From the NCBI GenBank assembly GCA_002483345.1, contig DLHS01000016.1, positions 219,235 through 271,174 of the forward strand: a DNA stretch of 51,940 nucleotides, given 5' to 3'. Position 1 is the first letter of the stretch. Each line of letters starts with the position of its first letter. Source of the DNA: Bacteroidetes bacterium UBA7662 (GTDB lineage Bacteria; Bacteroidota; Bacteroidia; UBA7662). Positions 48,916-51,940 of the stretch are shown here, one piece after another. The position numbers and the translations under genes were made by a program. The notes under the pieces are model-generated. The model did not search any database and was not told the origin of the DNA. It worked only from the letters and a program-made list of their open reading frames with translations.

Positions 48916-49991
48916 CTTTCTCCCTCCTTTCCTGCGAACAGTGGCAGTACAACCCGGAAGGGGTCTCCGTCGTATCTCTGGGGCTGTCTGGGCCCTGTAT
49001 GGCTATATTGCTGCTGCAGATGCTGCCAGCCGAGTTGAAAAGAGTCGGCAGGGTTGCCCTGCAGGCGGTTGTTGCTGACTTCGAGGGCCATACCCGCGCT
49101 TTCACGTATGTGGATATCGAGTTGTTGTCCGGGTTGCGGGCTGTTGTGTTTCACCGCATTCTCTACCAGTAACTGCAGGCAGAGGGGTGGCAGGGTGGTT
49201 TTTTTCAGGCGTTCCGGCACATGGATGTGCAGTTTTATCTGCTCCCCGAAACGGATCTGCAGCAGGTAAAAATAGGCTTCCACAAAAGCCACTTCCTCCT
49301 CCAGCGATACACGGGTATGGTCGCGTTGCTGCAAAATATACTGGTAGCTGCTCACCAGCTGGCGGATAAAGGCCTCTGCCCTTTCCTGATCACTTTGTAC
49401 CAGGGCTCCGATGGTATTGAGGTTGTTGAAGAGATAGTGCGGACTCAACTGCGCCCGCAGGGTTTTGTAGCGCCATTCGGTGGCCGACCGCTCCCGCTGC
49501 AGGCTGGCCAGCTGTTCTACGGCATACTGGTGATAGGAATAGCGGATGGCATACGCGATCTGATACACAAAAATGACCATCGACAATAAGATAACCGCCT
49601 TTTCGGTGCTATCGCCTGTCGCGGCAGGAGCCGGAAACAAACTTTCCCAGCACTGACGGCAGATCCACCAGAGGCTGTAACTCAGCGAGGCACTGAGCAA
49701 TAAGTTACTGCCGAGGCCTGCCATAAAACGGGAGGCAAAGCTGTTCTGCCAGGAGATTATTTTATTCAGCCGGCGATTCCAGGCTTCCAGCAGCAGGGCG
49801 CAGGCCATACCGAAGAAGAGCAGCAGGAAAAAGGCAGGGAGTTGACTGGGCTCCAGGCTGAACCGGTTCGATTCGCCATACTGAAGCACAAAAAAACAGA
49901 GCGCAGCCGTGAGCCCGCCACTTAGCAGGCTCAGGGTTTGATGGCGGAAGGGGGCCATAAACTTCTTCAGATAGGCATTGAGCAACTGCAT
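48912..49991 (-). CDS. LytS-type sensor histidine kinase
   Basis: From ATG 49991 the protein is 359 residues (the TTG at 50000 is an alternative). It has four membrane segments in the first 150 residues, a coiled region, and the LytS-type kinase domain with LRAQLSPHYLFNNLNTIGAL (His185) and the N box LLVENAVKHNSP. The glycine-rich G2 box is weak: the usual GIGLxN is replaced by a stretch near FQLGWQHLQQQY. It likely phosphorylates the LytTR regulator encoded two genes downstream, with the degenerate paralogue between. It is the first gene of the operon. Confidence 0.9.
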   Translation of the reverse strand: MQLLNAYLKKFMAPFRHQTLSLLSGGLTAALCFFVLQYGESNRFSLEPSQLPAFFLLLFFGMACALLLEAWNRRLNKIISWQNSFASRFMAGLGSNLLLSASLSYSLWWICRQCWESLFPAPAATGDSTEKAVILLSMVIFVYQIAYAIRYSYHQYAVEQLASLQRERSATEWRYKTLRAQLSPHYLFNNLNTIGALVQSDQERAEAFIRQLVSSYQYILQQRDHTRVSLEEEVAFVEAYFYLLQIRFGEQIKLHIHVPERLKKTTLPPLCLQLLVENAVKHNSPQPGQQLDIHIRESAGMALEVSNNRLQGNPADSFQLGWQHLQQQYSHTGPRQPQRYDGDPFRVVLPLFAGKEGER

Positions 49992-50027
49992 ACCGGCCAA
50001 TTTAAGAAAAATCGGCCGCTCTGCCTG

Positions 50028-51554
50028 CTAGTCAATGCTGCGCATTACTTCCCCGAAATAATGTGTAGAGCTGATGGTTTTGGCTGCTGCCTTAAACGCA
50101 TCTTTGGCTTCAGCGGTACTGGCAGCTACTGCAGCGGCGTACCTCCTCAGTACCTCTGATTTGTAGTAGTCGGAGCTGATTTTAGCGGCATTCTTCATGA
50201 GTGCTGCCAGTTGCCCACCACTCAGGTTGTCGGGCGACAGGCTGTTGAAGGCACTGGCCATATAATAATCGCTGTTTACCGTGCTCACCGCCTGGGCCCA
50301 CTCCGGAAAGTTTTCTTCGGTGAGCCGCTGGGTTCTGGCATAGGTGCGGAGCACATCGCTTTTATACAAGCCACTCGACATACCCGCGGCCACAGGCTGC
50401 AAAACCAGCTTCTGGGCATCGGGGGTGAGCTTGTGGACATGGAGCATTTTAATCATCACCGCCTGTTTGTAATAATCCGAACTCATGTCGCTCCAGGCGG
50501 CCATACCTTGCTGGAGGCCCGTGGTGGTGAGCCGGAATTGCGCCAGACCATCGGTAAGCACCGCAGCCCGGTAATAGTCCGACGAAATGCTGCCCGCACT
50601 CTGGAAATACTGTACCTGATGGGCGTTCATATCCGCATTATCTGCCATGGCTTCGAGTACCGAGGCTTTGTAATAGTCGGAGCCTATGCCCGTGGCGATA
50701 CTCAGGAACTGTTTCACATCTACCTGCTGCAACAATTCTTTTTTGATGGCCGATTCCAGTACGCTTGCCCGGTAATAGTCAGAATTGATTTCCGCCGCGG
50801 CATTCACCAGCGCCTGCGCCATCGTTTTGCTACCGGTACCTTTGCGGAGGTTGCCGGTGAGGAAATCGGCCAGGTAATAGTCCGACCGGATCAGTTTCGA
50901 CAGCTGTTTCACTGCATCGCCCTGCTGTATCTCATTCAAAGGCTGTTTCAGCAGCAGTTTGCCATAATGGCTCCGAATGTGGTCGCTTTTGATTTCTCCT
51001 ACTTCTGCCAGGACGGCCGCATAGCCCCCTTTCTGGTAGAAACGTTTCACCCGGCTTTCGGCACCCAGGGTGGTACTTCTGACCAGGTCGGGCAATACTT
51101 CTGCCAGCCATTCACGGCCTGCAGGCTCCCAGGGCTTTTCACTGCCGCCCTGATAGAATTTTTTAATCAGTTTGCCGTCCTTTTCCCTGATTTCAACCTT
51201 ATAACGGCTGCCGAAAACGGTTTTACTCAGGACAAAATAGCCCCCTTCTGAAATTGCGGTGATGTCTTTGTCATCGTCGCTGAGGGTCACCTCGCCTTTT
51301 TGGTTGAGTTTGAAGGTCGTGCCATTGGCGGTGATGGTCCAGGTAGCATCGCCTTTGTTATCCACCTGCGTACTATGTTCACTGATTTCCGTCAAAGGCG
51401 GCAGCGGTGTAAGCGGCGCAGGGGGCGCGGTTGGTTCAGCACCCGAGGGAGGGGTTGGCGCAACGGGCCGTACGGGCTTCACAGGAGCGACCTGGGCGGT
51501 CAGGGAGATGCTCAGGCTGGTGAGCAACAAGAGGGTCAGTAAGTTTTTCATCAT
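50028..51554 (-). CDS. secreted repeat protein with about ten I-x-SDYY-x-(A)-x-VL repeats
   Basis: From ATG 51554 (or 51551) the protein is 508 residues with a signal peptide (MMKNLLTLLLLTSLSISLTAQ), a proline-rich linker (VKPVRPVAPTPPSGAEP), and a beta-rich module that includes TLSDDDKDITAISEGGYF. It then has about ten helical repeats of 33-38 residues, most built around INSDYYRASVLESA-like motifs; the last units diverge (SSGLYKSDVL, ISSTHYFGEV). I recall such ISSDY repeats in Bacteroidota envelope proteins, where they resemble HEAT repeats, but know no function. It lies 36 bp upstream of the sensor kinase operon on the same strand and may be its first gene. Confidence 0.85.
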   Translation of the reverse strand: MMKNLLTLLLLTSLSISLTAQVAPVKPVRPVAPTPPSGAEPTAPPAPLTPLPPLTEISEHSTQVDNKGDATWTITANGTTFKLNQKGEVTLSDDDKDITAISEGGYFVLSKTVFGSRYKVEIREKDGKLIKKFYQGGSEKPWEPAGREWLAEVLPDLVRSTTLGAESRVKRFYQKGGYAAVLAEVGEIKSDHIRSHYGKLLLKQPLNEIQQGDAVKQLSKLIRSDYYLADFLTGNLRKGTGSKTMAQALVNAAAEINSDYYRASVLESAIKKELLQQVDVKQFLSIATGIGSDYYKASVLEAMADNADMNAHQVQYFQSAGSISSDYYRAAVLTDGLAQFRLTTTGLQQGMAAWSDMSSDYYKQAVMIKMLHVHKLTPDAQKLVLQPVAAGMSSGLYKSDVLRTYARTQRLTEENFPEWAQAVSTVNSDYYMASAFNSLSPDNLSGGQLAALMKNAAKISSDYYKSEVLRRYAAAVAASTAEAKDAFKAAAKTISSTHYFGEVMRSID

Positions 51555-51654
51555 CGTTGGGTTGAATGCATGATACAAATGAAGCCAAGCTTGTTTACTC
51601 CGTATAACCAGATGTAATGAGTTGTATGAAAAGTGTCATGAACGGGGGAGGGAG

Positions 51655-51668
51655 AGTGGAGAGTGGAG
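51655..51668. repeat. AGTGGAG heptamer pair
   Basis: AGTGGAGAGTGGAG is two perfect copies of AGTGGAG, the reverse complement of the CTCCACT array at 47034-47081. It lies in the 340-bp gene-poor right end, before the duplicated segment. Confidence 0.7.
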
Positions 51669-51745
51669 AGAGGGGTACTATGGTGCTGCAAACGGACTAT
51701 GGACAATCGACCACCGACTTCCTGTACGGGATGAGCGAGAAGTGA

Positions 51746-51860
51746 TCAGAAACGAAAGATAAAGCAAAGACCGTGGACCAGCGAAGCCGTGGACCGCGCC
51801 CGCAGGCGCATGTCGACCCCCGCTGATGGCTTACGGTACTCAAAATCTGCACCGCAAAAT
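51746..51860 (-). pseudogene. duplicated 3' end of a putative outer membrane protein gene
   Basis: On the minus strand the frame reads ADFEYRKPSAGVDMRLRARS and ends GLCFIFRF with a TGA stop at 51748-51746. The terminal aromatic residue suits an outer membrane barrel. The same ending occurs in the second repeat copy, so this is most likely a duplicated tail without its own start. Confidence 0.35.
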
Positions 51861-51912
51861 GGACTATGGACAATCGACCATCGACTTCCTGTACGGGATG
51901 AGCGAGAAGTGA

Positions 51913-51940
51913 TTAAAAACGAAAGATAAAGCAAAGACCG
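51913..51940 (-). CDS. partial gene, C-terminal GLCFIFRF, continues beyond the window
   Basis: The minus-strand frame from 51939 reads GLCFIFRF and then TAA at 51915-51913, matching the tail at 51746. It is probably the true 3' end of a minus-strand gene, perhaps an outer membrane barrel, whose body lies outside the window. Too little is visible to name it. Confidence 0.4.

Larger units (their letters stand above)
51697..51940. repeat. 164-bp tandem duplication with GACTATGG heptamer edge
   Basis: GGACTATGGACAATCGACC and the following 60 bases are present at 51697 and again at 51861, so about 80 bp match with three or four changes before the window ends. The spacing of 164 bp suggests a tandem duplication. 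Each copy begins with the GACTATG and TCGACCA words found at 1-31 and 491-593. Confidence 0.9.

Overview
The window is about 52 kb of a Bacteroidota chromosome. The evidence is the type IX secretion translocon gene sprA, a secreted protein with a type IX (CHU_C-like) sorting domain, two BACON-less but typical energy transducer TonB proteins, a TonB-receptor-like outer membrane protein, several -7 boxes of the form TAnnTTTG, and a lack of strong Shine-Dalgarno sequences. The gene order maeB-ruvA-sprA-gcvH-vanZ-tonB is, from memory, a conserved block in this phylum. A Saprospiria- or Chitinophagia-like lineage is my inference; the sequence alone does not settle it.

Layout. 1-600: a small four-helix-bundle protein gene between 7-bp repeats. 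648-6331: housekeeping genes fumC, a TPR lipoprotein (minus), recF (minus), then pdhA, a membrane TPR protein and ribH. 6340-6873: a MITE-like inverted repeat and a fragment of an outer membrane protein. 6870-10054: a methyltransferase (minus), two tiny paralogous cysteine lipoproteins followed by a ytxJ-type bacilliredoxin, an OsmC protein and a surface protein. 10072-11856: lipA, a DUF721 gene and gpmA. 12000-15870 (minus): a GT22-type mannosyltransferase-like protein, a cupin, a serine hydrolase and an alpha/beta hydrolase. 16233-20054 (minus): a TolC-type protein and a membrane fusion protein followed by gpsA. 20210-23158: the type IX cargo protein. 23458-26794 (minus): lemA, two TPM-domain genes and an unknown secreted protein. 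26981-30392 (minus): GNAT, nitroreductase, two tonB genes, vanZ, gcvH. 30440-40488 (minus): sprA, ruvA, maeB. 40661-43438: a large GC-rich receptor-like outer membrane protein. 43438-46879: a repeat-rich boundary, a DUF4406 gene, and a translationally coupled pair: a MazG-like pyrophosphohydrolase and a GIY-YIG/DUF2075 helicase/S24 peptidase fusion. 47141-49991 (minus): a LytS/LytTR signalling operon with one canonical and one degenerate kinase. 50028-51554 (minus): a secreted protein with about ten SDYY repeats. The right end carries a tandemly duplicated gene 3' end.

Several genes connect. pdhA and gcvH act in complexes that need lipoate, which lipA makes. The type IX cargo protein would be exported through the SprA pore. 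The TonB pair may energise the receptor-like protein. The coupled MazG/helicase pair is the best candidate for an undescribed system, possibly nucleotide- and DNA-directed phage defence with a LexA-like protease switch; this function is inferred only. A second theme is the intergenic DNA: it holds several unrelated short-period tandem repeats, many with exactly 7-bp units, plus long perfect inverted repeats, often beside gene fragments.
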